The notes under the pieces are model-generated. The model worked only from the letters and a program-made list of their open reading frames with translations. It ran no database searches and was not told the origin of the DNA. Both the position numbers and the translations under genes were made by a program. This document shows positions 9,460 to 18,572 of a stretch of DNA of 64,000 nt, piece after piece (within the stretch, counting starts at the first letter, position 1; each line of letters begins with the position of its first letter). This DNA comes from Micromonospora coriariae (GTDB lineage Bacteria > Actinomycetota > Actinomycetes > Mycobacteriales > Micromonosporaceae), in assembly GCF_900091455.1 (NCBI RefSeq), contig NZ_LT607412.1:62001-126000 (forward strand), in the 5' to 3' direction.

Positions 9460-9492
9460 AGCGCCTGGTGGGTACCTAACCCGCCAGGCGCT
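9460..9492 (+). terminator. Strong hairpin between helicase and csp genes
   Basis: A 13-bp stem (AGCGCCTGGTGGG with its complement, one G-U pair) with a 7-nt loop is followed by a T-rich CTTTGTTCT. It lies 79 bp after the helicase stop and 86 bp before the csp start. It can act as an intrinsic terminator; a cold-sensitive leader structure of the csp mRNA is the alternative. Confidence 0.65.
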
Positions 9493-9577
9493 CTTTGTTC
9501 TGCCGGTTCTTGCGGACCAGCGGCGGCGGCAACCGAGGGCCCGTACACGGCTCCATCAGCTACTCCAAGGAGAAGAC

Positions 9578-9781
9578 ATGGCATTCGGCACCGTCAAGTG
9601 GTTCAACGCGGACAAGGGCTTCGGCTTCATCACGCAGGACGGCGGCGGCGCCGACGTCTTCGCCCACTTCTCCGCCATCTCATCGAGCGGGTTCCGCAGC
9701 CTGGACGAGAACCAGCGGGTCGAGTTCGACGTCGAGCAGGGCCAGAAGGGCCTTCAGGCCGCCAACATCCGCCTGGTCTGA
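9578..9781 (+). CDS. Cold-shock protein (CspA family)
   Basis: 67 residues, the usual family length. It carries RNP1 KGFGFIT and RNP2 VFAHFS in a single OB-fold, starting [23 protein letters not shown] precedes the ATG at 9578, so in-frame sequence upstream is not part of the protein. It binds single-stranded RNA/DNA and acts as an RNA chaperone, a natural partner of the DEAD-box helicase just upstream. Confidence 0.97.
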   Translation: MAFGTVKWFNADKGFGFITQDGGGADVFAHFSAISSSGFRSLDENQRVEFDVEQGQKGLQAANIRLV

Positions 9782-10240
9782 CTGTTTGACTCCGCCGTGC
9801 GTGGCGACGAGGCCTCGCCCGTCGCCACGGCGGTGGCTGAGACCAACGGAACAGCGAAAGCCGATCTGTTCCGACACCGCGGTCCTGCCCGGCCCCGAAC
9901 CGCTGGTGCTGCACCCGCAGTAAGTCCGGAGTTGCAGCGGGGACCACCAGCATCGACCGGCTACGCGCGCACAGTTTCGGGTCATGGTGCGGGGTAGCAG
10001 CCGGCGACGCGAGTCACCATCAGTTGGCGGCAGCCGACAACTTGATAACGGATCCCCCGGCGAGGGTCGTGGTCGAGCCCGGAACCTGAACAGCGACCGA
10101 TGGACGAGCGAGATCATCAGGCACAAGGCGGGCACAACTGACGGCGACAAGGGCTGTCAACCGCTGTAAGGCAAGCAAGGCCTCGCCCAGGTCAAGGCAT
10201 CGATTCGCCCGATCAAAGATGATCCACAGACCATCGGAGG
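9782..10240. other. Intergenic stretch without recognised gene
   Basis: Only short frames without start signals are found. A tRNA-like 3' end follows at about 10241. Confidence 0.5.
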
Positions 10241-10272
10241 GGTTCAGGATTCAAGTCCCTGACAGGCTCACC
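10241..10272 (+). pseudogene. tRNA-Lys-like 3' end relic
   Basis: The segment GGTTCAGGATTCAAGTCC followed by CTGACAGGCTCACC matches the T-arm and acceptor end of actinobacterial tRNA-Lys(CUU), with one substitution in the T-stem and one inserted base near the acceptor. No 5' half (D-arm, anticodon) is found upstream. Such orphan 3' ends are typically left by integrated elements that used the tRNA gene as attachment site. Confidence 0.5.
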
Positions 10273-10479
10273 CTTCCCCCAGTTCAGCCGCCCCTGTGAG
10301 GTTGCTGAATCCCGATCTTGGTTCGTACAGCGGCGGACATGCTTCCCCGTAGGCGCCGATACTCCGGGCCGTAGTCCCCCAGCGGGTCCGTGACACGTCC
10401 AGCCGAAAGCTCGTGACAAGGCGCGGTAGAGCCTCGGCGCGTCATTGGTCGGATACTGGCCGGGTGACCGGAGGAGCAG

Positions 10480-10675
10480 GTTACCGAGTCGACGCGGTGG
10501 ACGATCCATGGTGAGCGGGTTGTGGACGGCACCCTGCGGGCACGGTTGAGCATCGCCGAAGTGGAACTGCCGGACGGGGTCCGCTTCGAGCAGTACGTGA
10601 TTCGGGCACCCCGGTCGGCTATGGTCGCCGTAATTGACGATCAGGAGCGCCTGTTGCTGATGAGGCGGCATCGGT
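10480..10675 (+). pseudogene. Nudix hydrolase N-terminal relic
   Basis: The frame reads TESTRWTIHGERVVDG, then VELPDGVRFEQYVIRAPR, AMVAVIDDQERLLLMRRHR, a good match to the N-terminus of actinobacterial Nudix (ADP-ribose pyrophosphatase-type) hydrolases. Sequence stops before the Nudix box. A GGAGGAG lies at 10469-10475, but the expected GTG start is GTT at 10480. Start loss and truncation make this a pseudogene. Confidence 0.6.
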
Positions 10676-10720
10676 TACGAAGCCACGGTTCACCTCGCCG
10701 CCATCAACCAGTGGCTGTAG
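10676..10720 (+). pseudogene. C-terminal scrap of IS5-type transposase
   Basis: Fifteen codons ending in TAG read YEATVHLAAINQWL, resembling the last residues of IS5-type transposases. It directly abuts the truncated Nudix relic, so an IS insertion followed by deletion probably broke that gene. Confidence 0.35.
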
Positions 10721-10734
10721 ACGATTTCGACACC

Positions 10735-11187
10735 CTAGTCCGCCGGTCGCTGCAGGAGCTGTCGGGACGACTGGAAGCCCAGCCGCTGGTACATCGGCAC
10801 TGCCTTGCGGCCAGAACGGACCGTCACACGAAGGGACCCAAGGCGTGTCGCGTGCTCCGAAGCAGCATCCACGAGCGCCGAGCCAATCCCCTGGCCTCGC
10901 TGATTCGGCATGACGAATACGCTCTGGATGTCTGCGGATAGCCGACTTGTCGCTCCAGGTCTCGGGACGCGGGGTACGAGCGCGACCCAGGCCATGCCGA
11001 CGATCTCCGGTCGGAGGAGTCGAGCGACGAATGCTACGTGCGAGTCCTGGTGAGCGGCCCACCACTTCGCGAGGTCCGCCGCGAATGCGTCTACGGACAG
11101 CTGTGCTGGTTCCTCATCAAGGGTGTCTAGCCACAACAGCCGGGCCAAGTCTGCGACGTCGTCCGCGTTCGCCTGACTGATCCTCAC
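10735..11187 (-). CDS. GNAT-family N-acetyltransferase
   Basis: 150 residues, a single GNAT domain. The acetyl-CoA-binding motif A is QRGQGIGSALVD, preceded by the beta strand IQSVFVMPN; the C-terminal motif B region is VPMYQRLGF. It transfers acetyl from acetyl-CoA to an amine; the substrate (antibiotic, small amine or protein) cannot be told. It stands alone, facing the relics at 10.5-10.7 kb. Confidence 0.9.
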   Translation of the reverse strand: MRISQANADDVADLARLLWLDTLDEEPAQLSVDAFAADLAKWWAAHQDSHVAFVARLLRPEIVGMAWVALVPRVPRPGATSRLSADIQSVFVMPNQRGQGIGSALVDAASEHATRLGSLRVTVRSGRKAVPMYQRLGFQSSRQLLQRPAD

Positions 11188-11462
11188 GGGGCGAGTCTGT
11201 CACGGCCATGGAGTGCGGCATGAACGGGCTCAAATGCCACCGTGCCGTGGCTACCTGCCACGACCAACCCTCCCGCCGTCATAAAGCCACTCTCCCTTCT
11301 CCCTCGCCGTGATCAATGAATGGCTTCAACCCGGACTTTGATACGGGCCGTAGTCGGCGAAGTCCGCCGACTGTGGACCTTCAGTCCATCGCACGAGGCC
11401 CGGAACAGCCTAAACTTGCTGGTGCCCTGACCTTCTAGCTCGGGCTGATCCTAGGAGTGAAC

Positions 11463-12644
11463 ATGCTGTCGGTCCGCCTGCTCGGCGATCTGGAGATTGT
11501 CGTCGACGGTCGGGCCGTCGATCTGTCCGGCATCAAGGCCCAGACACTGATCCTGATCGCGGCCAGCGGCCCGGCGGGCATCACCAGCTCTGACCTGGAG
11601 CGGGCGATGGAGGGCGTCGGCCGCGGAGCGGAGAAGGGCACGCTGCATCGCCGGGTGACCGAGGTTCGCAAGGCCCTCAACAATCAGGTTTCCCCGTACA
11701 AGGACGACCAGTGCTATCGACTGAAGTCCACGTCCCGCGTCACGGTCGATTCGTGGGAGTTTTCCGACGGCGTCGCTCTGCTAGCGGCGGGGGCTCCGGA
11801 TCCGGCCGAGGCGGATCGGCTGATGGGACTGTGGCGCGGCAACCCGCTCCCCCGCCGTTACAGTCCGGCCTGGCCGGTGTGGCGGGCCGTCGCCGAAGGG
11901 CACGATCGGCTGGTGGCGCTGCTCGACGGCTGGGAGCGGGACCGGCTTGCGGAGCTGACCGCGCTGCGGCGGTACGCCTCCCTGTTCCCCGACGACTGGA
12001 AGCTGCAGAAGCTCCGTGGCGCGCTGTCCGGCAAGCCGCAGCTGCTGGTGGTCGAGGACCAGGTGATGGACGAGATCGTGCTGCTGCTCAAGGACGAGTT
12101 CGAGATCGTCCAGGCGGCCAGCTACCGGGACTTCGACGCGCTGCGCGAGTCCGGGGCACTCAACACTGTCCGGGCCGCCCTGGTCGACAAGCATCTGGAA
12201 TCGGAGAGCGACAGTTACGGCACCACCAAGGTAGCCACCTACCTGCAGCGGCACACCGAGATTCCGGTGACCCTGATGTCGGTCGACGTTGAGTACTCCA
12301 GCAACAAGCAGTTCGAGATGTGCCTGAAGTACCGGTTGTCGGACGTGGTGCGCAAGCATCACAACGGAGGGATCAACTCCGGGATCGTCGACGCGGTCCG
12401 CGCGATGGTCGATGACAGCCCGCGGGGGTGGAGCCTGCGGATGCGGCGCTGGGTGGAGTCGGTCGCCTTCACCGTTCAGGACGAGAGCCTGATGGGGCAG
12501 GACAACTCGAACGTCATGGACTGTCTGGCCGCGCGTGACCGGGTGGTCGCTCTGCTGGAGCGTGGTCCGCTGGAGCAGGCCGAGGATGCGGTAGAAGGCT
12601 TTCGGCGACGATGGGATCCGTCAGCCGGGGCAGCCAGGCGCTGA
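11463..12644 (+). CDS. SARP-type DNA-binding protein with C-terminal receiver-like domain
   Basis: 393 residues. ATG 11463 is preferred to GTG 11457, because AGGAG at 11453-11457 gives 5-nt spacing. Residues about 1-95 form an OmpR/SARP winged helix (VRLLGDLEIVVDG, TLHRRVTEVRKALN). A short helical BTAD-like linker follows. From about residue 193 there is a response-regulator-like receiver: LLVVEDQ (acidic pair near 198-199), candidate phospho-acceptor Asp 242 in ALVDKHLE, and VTLMSVD as the Thr/Ser strand. The order, DNA-binding first and receiver last, is reversed from normal regulators. Its 3' end overlaps the convergent kinase gene by 131 bp, making it the likely partner regulator. Confidence 0.75.
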   Translation: MLSVRLLGDLEIVVDGRAVDLSGIKAQTLILIAASGPAGITSSDLERAMEGVGRGAEKGTLHRRVTEVRKALNNQVSPYKDDQCYRLKSTSRVTVDSWEFSDGVALLAAGAPDPAEADRLMGLWRGNPLPRRYSPAWPVWRAVAEGHDRLVALLDGWERDRLAELTALRRYASLFPDDWKLQKLRGALSGKPQLLVVEDQVMDEIVLLLKDEFEIVQAASYRDFDALRESGALNTVRAALVDKHLESESDSYGTTKVATYLQRHTEIPVTLMSVDVEYSSNKQFEMCLKYRLSDVVRKHHNGGINSGIVDAVRAMVDDSPRGWSLRMRRWVESVAFTVQDESLMGQDNSNVMDCLAARDRVVALLERGPLEQAEDAVEGFRRRWDPSAGAARR

Positions 12645-15138
12645 CCACACCACCCTGCCCCGGCCGGTTCGAGTTGCGGACCTCCAGCACGCCACCGAAC
12701 CGTCGGAGCATGCTGGCGGTCAGCGGGATGCCCTGGCCGGGGCCGTTGCGCAGGCCGGCCGGGTTCCAATCCTTCTCGGCGGCGGCGGCGGCCCGCGTGG
12801 CACGATCCAGATCGCCGGCGGAGAAGCCGGGGCCGTTGTCCATCACCTCGACCACGACCAGTGAACCGGTCAGCGGCACGGGCCGGGGAGCGGACTCGTC
12901 GACGGTATCGACCGACACCTGGATGCCGGGCGGCACACCGTGGCGGCGGGGCGCCGTGCTCAGGGCCCGGGCCGAGTTGACGATCAGGTTGCGCAGTGAC
13001 TCCTGCAGCAGGGCGGGGTTGGCCCGCACCCAGCACGGCTGACCGGTCGGCCGGGGCGTGCGCACGCCGTCCGGCAGCTGCCATTCGGTCGTGCCGACGA
13101 GGGCCTCCAGCAGTCCGGTCATCTCCACCGGTTCGGGGGGAGCGAGGGCGCTCCAGTACAGGTCGACGTAGGTGCCTCCGCCGAGGGCCATGATCCGGTC
13201 TCGGACCTCGGCGAGCCGGAGAAGGACCGCCTCGTCGGCGATGTCGTGCACGGCCCGGTCGAGCTTGCCGATGACGCCGATCACGTCGTTGTCGAGCCGG
13301 TGTCCGATGAGGTGGGTTACCCGGGGGCCGAGGACCGCCGCCGTCGCGTCGTGCTGCCGGCGGACCTCCTTGGTGATCGCCTCCAGCATGGTGCGCGTGC
13401 GTTCCGCCGCGGTCGGCCCGGACGGGTCTCGCAGGGCCGCGACCAGGCCCGGCGCCGGCGGCCGGTACCTGTGCCCGGCGCTGTCCGCGGCCAGCAGGCC
13501 GTGGCCCGCGAGCAGGTCCAGGGCCGTGGCGATGGTCGCAGGGTTGACCATCCAGTCCGTGCCCCGGCCGGAGAGTCCCTGCTCCCGGAACTCGGCGAGC
13601 ATCGTGTCCGCTGTGATCGCCGGTCCGTCGGTGGGGCCGTGCAGGATCAGCCAGAGCACGGCCTGTGCCAGAGTGTCTGCGGCCAGTGACGAGAACACGG
13701 CGTCGCGGATCGCGGTCCGCTGGCCGATCGCGACCCGGCGCAGCACACCGATGCCGACGGGACCGGGCTGCCCGGCGTCGCGGCCGGCGGCGATCAACCC
13801 GTCCAGCATCTGGCGGAGGGCGGCCGGGCTGGAGCCGAAGTCGTGCATCAGCCCGTCGAGGACGGCGGCGTCGCAGGTCAGGCCGAACGCGTCGAGTAGC
13901 CAGGCCAGGTCTTCGCGGTCCTCACAGATCAGCCCGGGTGTGAGCACGTCCGCGGGCTCGAGCTGCGGCAACAGCAGCCGCAACAGGTTGATCCGACGGG
14001 CCGCCGCGTCGCCGGGGAAGCCGTCCACCGGTGCGACCAGTCGTAGCAGGGTGGACACGTCCAGAGTGGCCACTCCGGGGCCGGAGGCCGGGTTCGCGGC
14101 CATGACCGGGCGGAACCACACCAGCGGCCGGGCTAGCACCTCTGCGTCCGGTGGCTCGTCGGCGGCGCTCACCCACATCGTCATCCGGCGGGTGAATGGC
14201 TCAGCTCCGCTCATCCGGCTGTCGGCGAAGTCGATCCGCACCCCGAAGCCCGGGCTGCTAGCGGCTGGGAATGCGTCGCCGGCAACGCCTTCCAGGACCG
14301 CGGCTAGCGCTGCCCCGAACTCGGTCACGACGTCCGGATCGGCCTGCACGGTGACCGCGGTGAGTGCCGCGACCAGCCGCTGGGCCGCGATGTCTGTGGC
14401 CGGCGGGCGGTAGGCGGCGAACTCAGGAGGCGCTGCCCACCTCTGGGCGTACCAGGCCAGTACGTCGGCCACCGGCCGTTCCCGCCACGGCCACTGCCAG
14501 CGGACCGGCCGGACGGTGAGCGGACCCCACCTCGCTTCGCCGAGATCGGTGGTGCCGCTGAGCAACGAGGTGGCGACAGCGAACTCGCCCCGCCGCACGG
14601 AGTCGCGGACCGCGTCCTCCCAGGGCTGGGCATCGGCCTGGGTGGTGTCGTCGCGCAGCCGTTCCGCGAGGCGGTCGTCCAGGATCCCGGCGATGAGCCG
14701 CCCGCGATCACCGAGCAACCGCTGGGCCTGCGCCCGGTCGTGGGCGGCCAGTTCGATCGCCGCGCTGCCGTCCTCGGCGGGCAGGCCGACCTCGCAGGCC
14801 CGGACGTTCAGGTCGGCCCAGGCCCGTTCGACGTCGGCGACGGCCGCGGCCCGGGACAGCTCGAGGTCGGACTCCAGGCGTTCCAGGTCGTCGTCGCCGA
14901 GGGTGCCCGTGCTCTCCAGCGCTTCGATCAGCAGTACTTCGGCCATCGAGTACCGGCCGTCGGCGATGATCGCGGTGATCCCCGCCGCGAGGTCGCGCGG
15001 GCGGGCGATGCCGTCCAGCAGCAGGGTCACCGCAGTGCCGAGATCCGGCCGGTTCCCGCCTGCCAGAGCGGCCGCGAGCTCCGGGTATCGCCAACGGTCG
15101 GCGGAGACCGCGAGTAGGTCGAGGACGTCTGTCGTCAT
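12514..15138 (-). CDS. Soluble histidine-kinase-like protein of Mokosh-type locus
   Basis: 874 residues. The start is ATG 15138, which overlaps the upstream stop (ATGA), so the gene is translationally coupled. No membrane segment or signal is seen. Residues 1 to about 560 are helical and unrecognised, with a winged-helix-like patch before the kinase core. The C-terminal part carries an H-box-like HRLDNDVIGVIGKLD and a GHKL ATPase: N-box ESLRNLIVNSARAL, G1 VEVMDNGPGF, G2 GPGQGIPLTASML. It probably autophosphorylates and signals to the adjacent SARP/receiver protein, linking a cytosolic cue (perhaps infection) to control of the operon. That link is inferred from position only. Confidence 0.75.
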   Translation of the reverse strand: MTTDVLDLLAVSADRWRYPELAAALAGGNRPDLGTAVTLLLDGIARPRDLAAGITAIIADGRYSMAEVLLIEALESTGTLGDDDLERLESDLELSRAAAVADVERAWADLNVRACEVGLPAEDGSAAIELAAHDRAQAQRLLGDRGRLIAGILDDRLAERLRDDTTQADAQPWEDAVRDSVRRGEFAVATSLLSGTTDLGEARWGPLTVRPVRWQWPWRERPVADVLAWYAQRWAAPPEFAAYRPPATDIAAQRLVAALTAVTVQADPDVVTEFGAALAAVLEGVAGDAFPAASSPGFGVRIDFADSRMSGAEPFTRRMTMWVSAADEPPDAEVLARPLVWFRPVMAANPASGPGVATLDVSTLLRLVAPVDGFPGDAAARRINLLRLLLPQLEPADVLTPGLICEDREDLAWLLDAFGLTCDAAVLDGLMHDFGSSPAALRQMLDGLIAAGRDAGQPGPVGIGVLRRVAIGQRTAIRDAVFSSLAADTLAQAVLWLILHGPTDGPAITADTMLAEFREQGLSGRGTDWMVNPATIATALDLLAGHGLLAADSAGHRYRPPAPGLVAALRDPSGPTAAERTRTMLEAITKEVRRQHDATAAVLGPRVTHLIGHRLDNDVIGVIGKLDRAVHDIADEAVLLRLAEVRDRIMALGGGTYVDLYWSALAPPEPVEMTGLLEALVGTTEWQLPDGVRTPRPTGQPCWVRANPALLQESLRNLIVNSARALSTAPRRHGVPPGIQVSVDTVDESAPRPVPLTGSLVVVEVMDNGPGFSAGDLDRATRAAAAAEKDWNPAGLRNGPGQGIPLTASMLRRFGGVLEVRNSNRPGQGGVVSAWLPRLTDPIVAESLLPHPRPAPADHAPAERPPGHARPDSP

Positions 15139-18100
15139 ACGGCCGCCCCGGCCGTCTCGTCCGAGCGCAGCTCGGCCCATTCCTGCAGCACTGTCAAACC
15201 CTCCAGGATCTCGCGGACGAGCCGAAACTCCGGGTTGGCCGACGCCTCCGCCTCGGCGAGCAGGCCGGGCAGCTCCTGCTTGACGACGGCAGCCAGCGCT
15301 CGGGCGGCGTCGAGGTGCATGGCCTCGTCGGTGTCGGGAGGTATACCCACGTCACCGGAGTTCTCGTAGGCGGCGACGAGTGCCCGTACGTCGTTGGTGA
15401 TCGTGGTGAGCTGGCGGATCAGCCGCCGGCGGTGGTCGCCGTGAATCGGCTCCTTGCTGTCGTCCACCGCGCGGCTCGCGTCGTCAATGAGCCGGTCGAG
15501 GTCTCGGCCGGTGGGGATCGCCGCGCTCAGCCGCGCGGCGAGCTCGTGGATATCCCGGTCCCGGACCCGGGAGGCCACTTCCGCGAAGACGCCGGACTTC
15601 GCTTCGTTGAACAGCTCGCGCAGCGTCCGGGTGCTGTGCATGTTCGGCAACGGGGCGTGCGCCGCCCGCTCCAGCGCGACGTCGAGCTCTCGCCAGAGCC
15701 CGGTCCGCTCGGTCAGCTCCTCGCGACGGTCAAGGCGCGACCGGATCTGCGCCAGCGGGAGGGGACGGTGGTAGCTGGCCTCAGCGTACGCGAGGACGGC
15801 CTCGGCCAGCGGCTGCCAGTCCGGGCCGAGCCGGGTGCGATGGTGCTCGAGGAGCCTCGCGACATCCGGGTCGCCGTCCATCAGGATCCGTTCCACAGCG
15901 GTGGCGAGTATCGCGGTGACAGCGGGGCCATCGGTGCCCGGCATGGCCGGCACCGTGGCGGTCAGCACCTCGCCGTACGGTGCGAGGCCGCGGGCCGCGG
16001 CGACCAGGGCCAGCTCCGGGCTGGGTCGGAAAGCGCCGTCGGCCAGGGCGCGCAGCAGCGCCGCCTCCCGGTACCGGCCGTCCACCCAGAGATCCTCGAC
16101 CAGCCACCGCTGCCATCTCGTGCGGCGCCCGGGCGGCGCGCTCGCGGCATGCCCGCTCAGGCAGAACGCCGCGGCCACCCGCAGCAACGGCCGCCCGGCG
16201 CTCTGGGCGAGCCGGTCGAGCACGTCCCACGGGGAGATCGTGCCGAGGCTGAGGTGCTCGATGATCGCCGCCGCCGGGTCGGCTCCCCGGGACACGTCGG
16301 TGAGGATCCGCTGCGCGACGGTGAACGTGGGGTCGTCGCCCGCCGCGGCCACAGCCGTGCCCGGCGCGGCCTGCGCCACGGCGACGCCCGCCGCGCGGGC
16401 CGCGTCGTCCACGACCGCCCGGCCGGACAGCCGCAGGCCGACCTCGCTGTGCTGCCGGTGCGCGGGCATGGCCTGGTAGGTGCCTTCGAAGGAGAGGAAG
16501 TTGAAGCTGGTGACGATCGCCTCGTCGTCCCAGAGAAGAATCTTCGCGTGGTTGTCGTCGCGGATTACTCGCAGGTGCTTCGGGTGCTGCGCGGCCAGGT
16601 CGAGAAGGGACTGCTCGGCGTGGGTGGGCGCTTTCGAGATAGCGCCACCGTCGGACAGCCGTTCTTTTTCCTCCGGCCGTCCATAGCGGATGGTCACGGC
16701 CACTTCGCGGGCCGCTGCGCGCCGCAGGGCGTCCAGCATCCGCTCGTCCACGACCCGGCCGCTCAGCCGGTCCGAGGTGATCACGAGTCGTTCCCGGGCC
16801 TGGCGCAGGGCGTGCCACAGCAGTCGTCGGTGCTCGCCGTCGATCACCACCGCGGCCTGCGGATGCGTGCGGACCGCGACCTGGCCGGCCACCTGCCGGG
16901 CCACAAACTGCCAGCCCTCCGCCCACATCCCGGCGGCCAGGGCCGCGGCGGCGTCGTCACTCTCGTCCGGGGTGTCCGGGACACCGGGGTACCGGGGTAG
17001 CCAATCCGGGTCCGGGTCCTTACGCTGCGACGCGAAGGGCGCGAAGTCCTGTTCGGTGACGAACATCAGCTGGCTCATCCGGTACCCCGGAATCGCCGTG
17101 CGAGCCCACCGCAGTATGTCCCGGATCACCTGGCTGCCGCCGTTGCCGCCGGCCTCCGCCGGCGCGGTGACGTGGACCCCGGTCTCGTGCTGCGGAACCG
17201 CCCGGCTGAGCATGTTCCAGCTGGTCACCAGCGCGCAGCTGTCGTCGGCGACGACGATCTTGGCGTGTGTCCGCACGGCCGTGTCCGGAAGCAGGAACCA
17301 TGGCCCGGTGCCCGGGCGGTCCGGCCCGGGCACCGGGTCCGGCTCCTCGCCGGGAACCGCCGCCACCAGGGTACGGGCGCCGGTGCGCAGCACGGTGTCG
17401 TAGAGCAGGTGACTGACCCTGGGATCCAGATTGGCCTGGAAGTTGATGCCCCACAGCAGGGCCACCCGGACGTTGCGCTCCAGCGCGGCACGCAGTTCAG
17501 GGAGCAGCGCTTGCAGGCCGTCGTAGCTGATCCACGGGCAGGCCAGGACCAGTTGGATGCGGGCCGAGCGAATGATGTCGGTGAGCACCTCCAGGTGCTC
17601 CGCGCCGGTCAGCACCCGCGCGGTGACCTCGGATTCGGTCCGAGCGTCGATCATCGCCCGCAGTTGGCGGTAGTCGTCCGCCATCAGGTTGTGCGTGCGG
17701 CGGCGCTGTCCGGCGGGCGCGTTCGCCGCGTTGCTGGCCTGATCGGCCAGCCGTTTCATCGCCCGGGCCAGGGTCGGCGCCGCGAGCAGGCCGGGTGCCA
17801 GCCGTCCGCGCAGGGCCTGAACGAACGGGTCGTCGGGGCGGCCGGTCACCAGCCGGGTCAGCTGTGCTGTCGCGGCGCTCCGGTAGGTCTCCGGCAGCCG
17901 GCTGTCGATCACCAACACGGTGATCTCGTCATTGTCCGGGTCGACGGCGGCCTGAATCTCCAGCGGCAGCCAGCGCCGCCCGCCTACACCGGTGAGCGCC
18001 TCGGCCTGGTAGGCGCCGAGCACCCGGCGCGCGCGGGTCGGGATCTGCCGCTGGTCACTGTCCGGCCGCTGTTGCAGCTCCTCCTGCGCCAGGCCCCGCT

Positions 18101-18572
18101 CGATCGCCTGGAGCAGGTCAGCCTGCGCCGCGGTGCCGACCCGGATCGGGCTGTTCTCCACCGGAACGGCCAGGTGGGGTCTGCCGTCGTAGCCGGGCCG
18201 GGTGGCCGGCATCACGTACCCGGACAGCTTGTCGATCATGACATGCCGGTCGTCGACGAGAGTCTCCGCACTGCGGAGCGTCCCCAGCGTGCGGTCGGCT
18301 ATGTGCTTCGCGACGTCCGCGGTGACCTCGAGCCCGGCGTACGACCGGACCAGCCGCAGGTAGCCGGTCCGCCACAGGTCCTGAACCACGTCGAGGGTCA
18401 TCCGGCGGCTCAGGCCCAGCACGTCGGAGAGGCTCGACAGGGTGCTCGCGCCCGCGTGCACCGCCTTGAGGACCACCTGCTCCATCGGGGTCAGCGTCTC
18501 CTGGTAACCCAGTCGGACCCGGATCCTGCCCACGTCACACGGCACGTAGACGGTCAGCTTGTCGCCGCTCAC
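15135..18572 (-). CDS. mkoB: PLD-domain protein (MkoB-like) with N-terminal winged helix
   Basis: 1145 residues; the GTG start overlaps the upstream stop (GTGA). The N-terminus (about 20-90) is a winged-helix domain (LTPMEQVVLKAV, LSSLSDVLGLSRRMTLDVV). Two phospholipase-D-type HxK(x4)D motifs follow: HAKIVVADDSCALVTSWN (about 434) and HAKILLWDDEAIVTSFNF (about 673), so one chain supplies both halves of a PLD active site. Known relatives of this fold are nucleases or phosphodiesterases. The last 430 residues are helical and unrecognised. Coupling to the kinase-helicase gene matches the two-gene layout of type I Mokosh, where the PLD protein is the presumed nuclease. The assignment rests on architecture and motifs only. 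Confidence 0.75.
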   Translation of the reverse strand: MSGDKLTVYVPCDVGRIRVRLGYQETLTPMEQVVLKAVHAGASTLSSLSDVLGLSRRMTLDVVQDLWRTGYLRLVRSYAGLEVTADVAKHIADRTLGTLRSAETLVDDRHVMIDKLSGYVMPATRPGYDGRPHLAVPVENSPIRVGTAAQADLLQAIERGLAQEELQQRPDSDQRQIPTRARRVLGAYQAEALTGVGGRRWLPLEIQAAVDPDNDEITVLVIDSRLPETYRSAATAQLTRLVTGRPDDPFVQALRGRLAPGLLAAPTLARAMKRLADQASNAANAPAGQRRRTHNLMADDYRQLRAMIDARTESEVTARVLTGAEHLEVLTDIIRSARIQLVLACPWISYDGLQALLPELRAALERNVRVALLWGINFQANLDPRVSHLLYDTVLRTGARTLVAAVPGEEPDPVPGPDRPGTGPWFLLPDTAVRTHAKIVVADDSCALVTSWNMLSRAVPQHETGVHVTAPAEAGGNGGSQVIRDILRWARTAIPGYRMSQLMFVTEQDFAPFASQRKDPDPDWLPRYPGVPDTPDESDDAAAALAAGMWAEGWQFVARQVAGQVAVRTHPQAAVVIDGEHRRLLWHALRQARERLVITSDRLSGRVVDERMLDALRRAAAREVAVTIRYGRPEEKERLSDGGAISKAPTHAEQSLLDLAAQHPKHLRVIRDDNHAKILLWDDEAIVTSFNFLSFEGTYQAMPAHRQHSEVGLRLSGRAVVDDAARAAGVAVAQAAPGTAVAAAGDDPTFTVAQRILTDVSRGADPAAAIIEHLSLGTISPWDVLDRLAQSAGRPLLRVAAAFCLSGHAASAPPGRRTRWQRWLVEDLWVDGRYREAALLRALADGAFRPSPELALVAAARGLAPYGEVLTATVPAMPGTDGPAVTAILATAVERILMDGDPDVARLLEHHRTRLGPDWQPLAEAVLAYAEASYHRPLPLAQIRSRLDRREELTERTGLWRELDVALERAAHAPLPNMHSTRTLRELFNEAKSGVFAEVASRVRDRDIHELAARLSAAIPTGRDLDRLIDDASRAVDDSKEPIHGDHRRRLIRQLTTITNDVRALVAAYENSGDVGIPPDTDEAMHLDAARALAAVVKQELPGLLAEAEASANPEFRLVREILEGLTVLQEWAELRSDETAGAAV

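Noticed and set aside
10241..10272. Functional tRNA-Lys gene
   Set aside because: No D-arm, anticodon arm or 5' acceptor half upstream; only the 3' end is recognisable.
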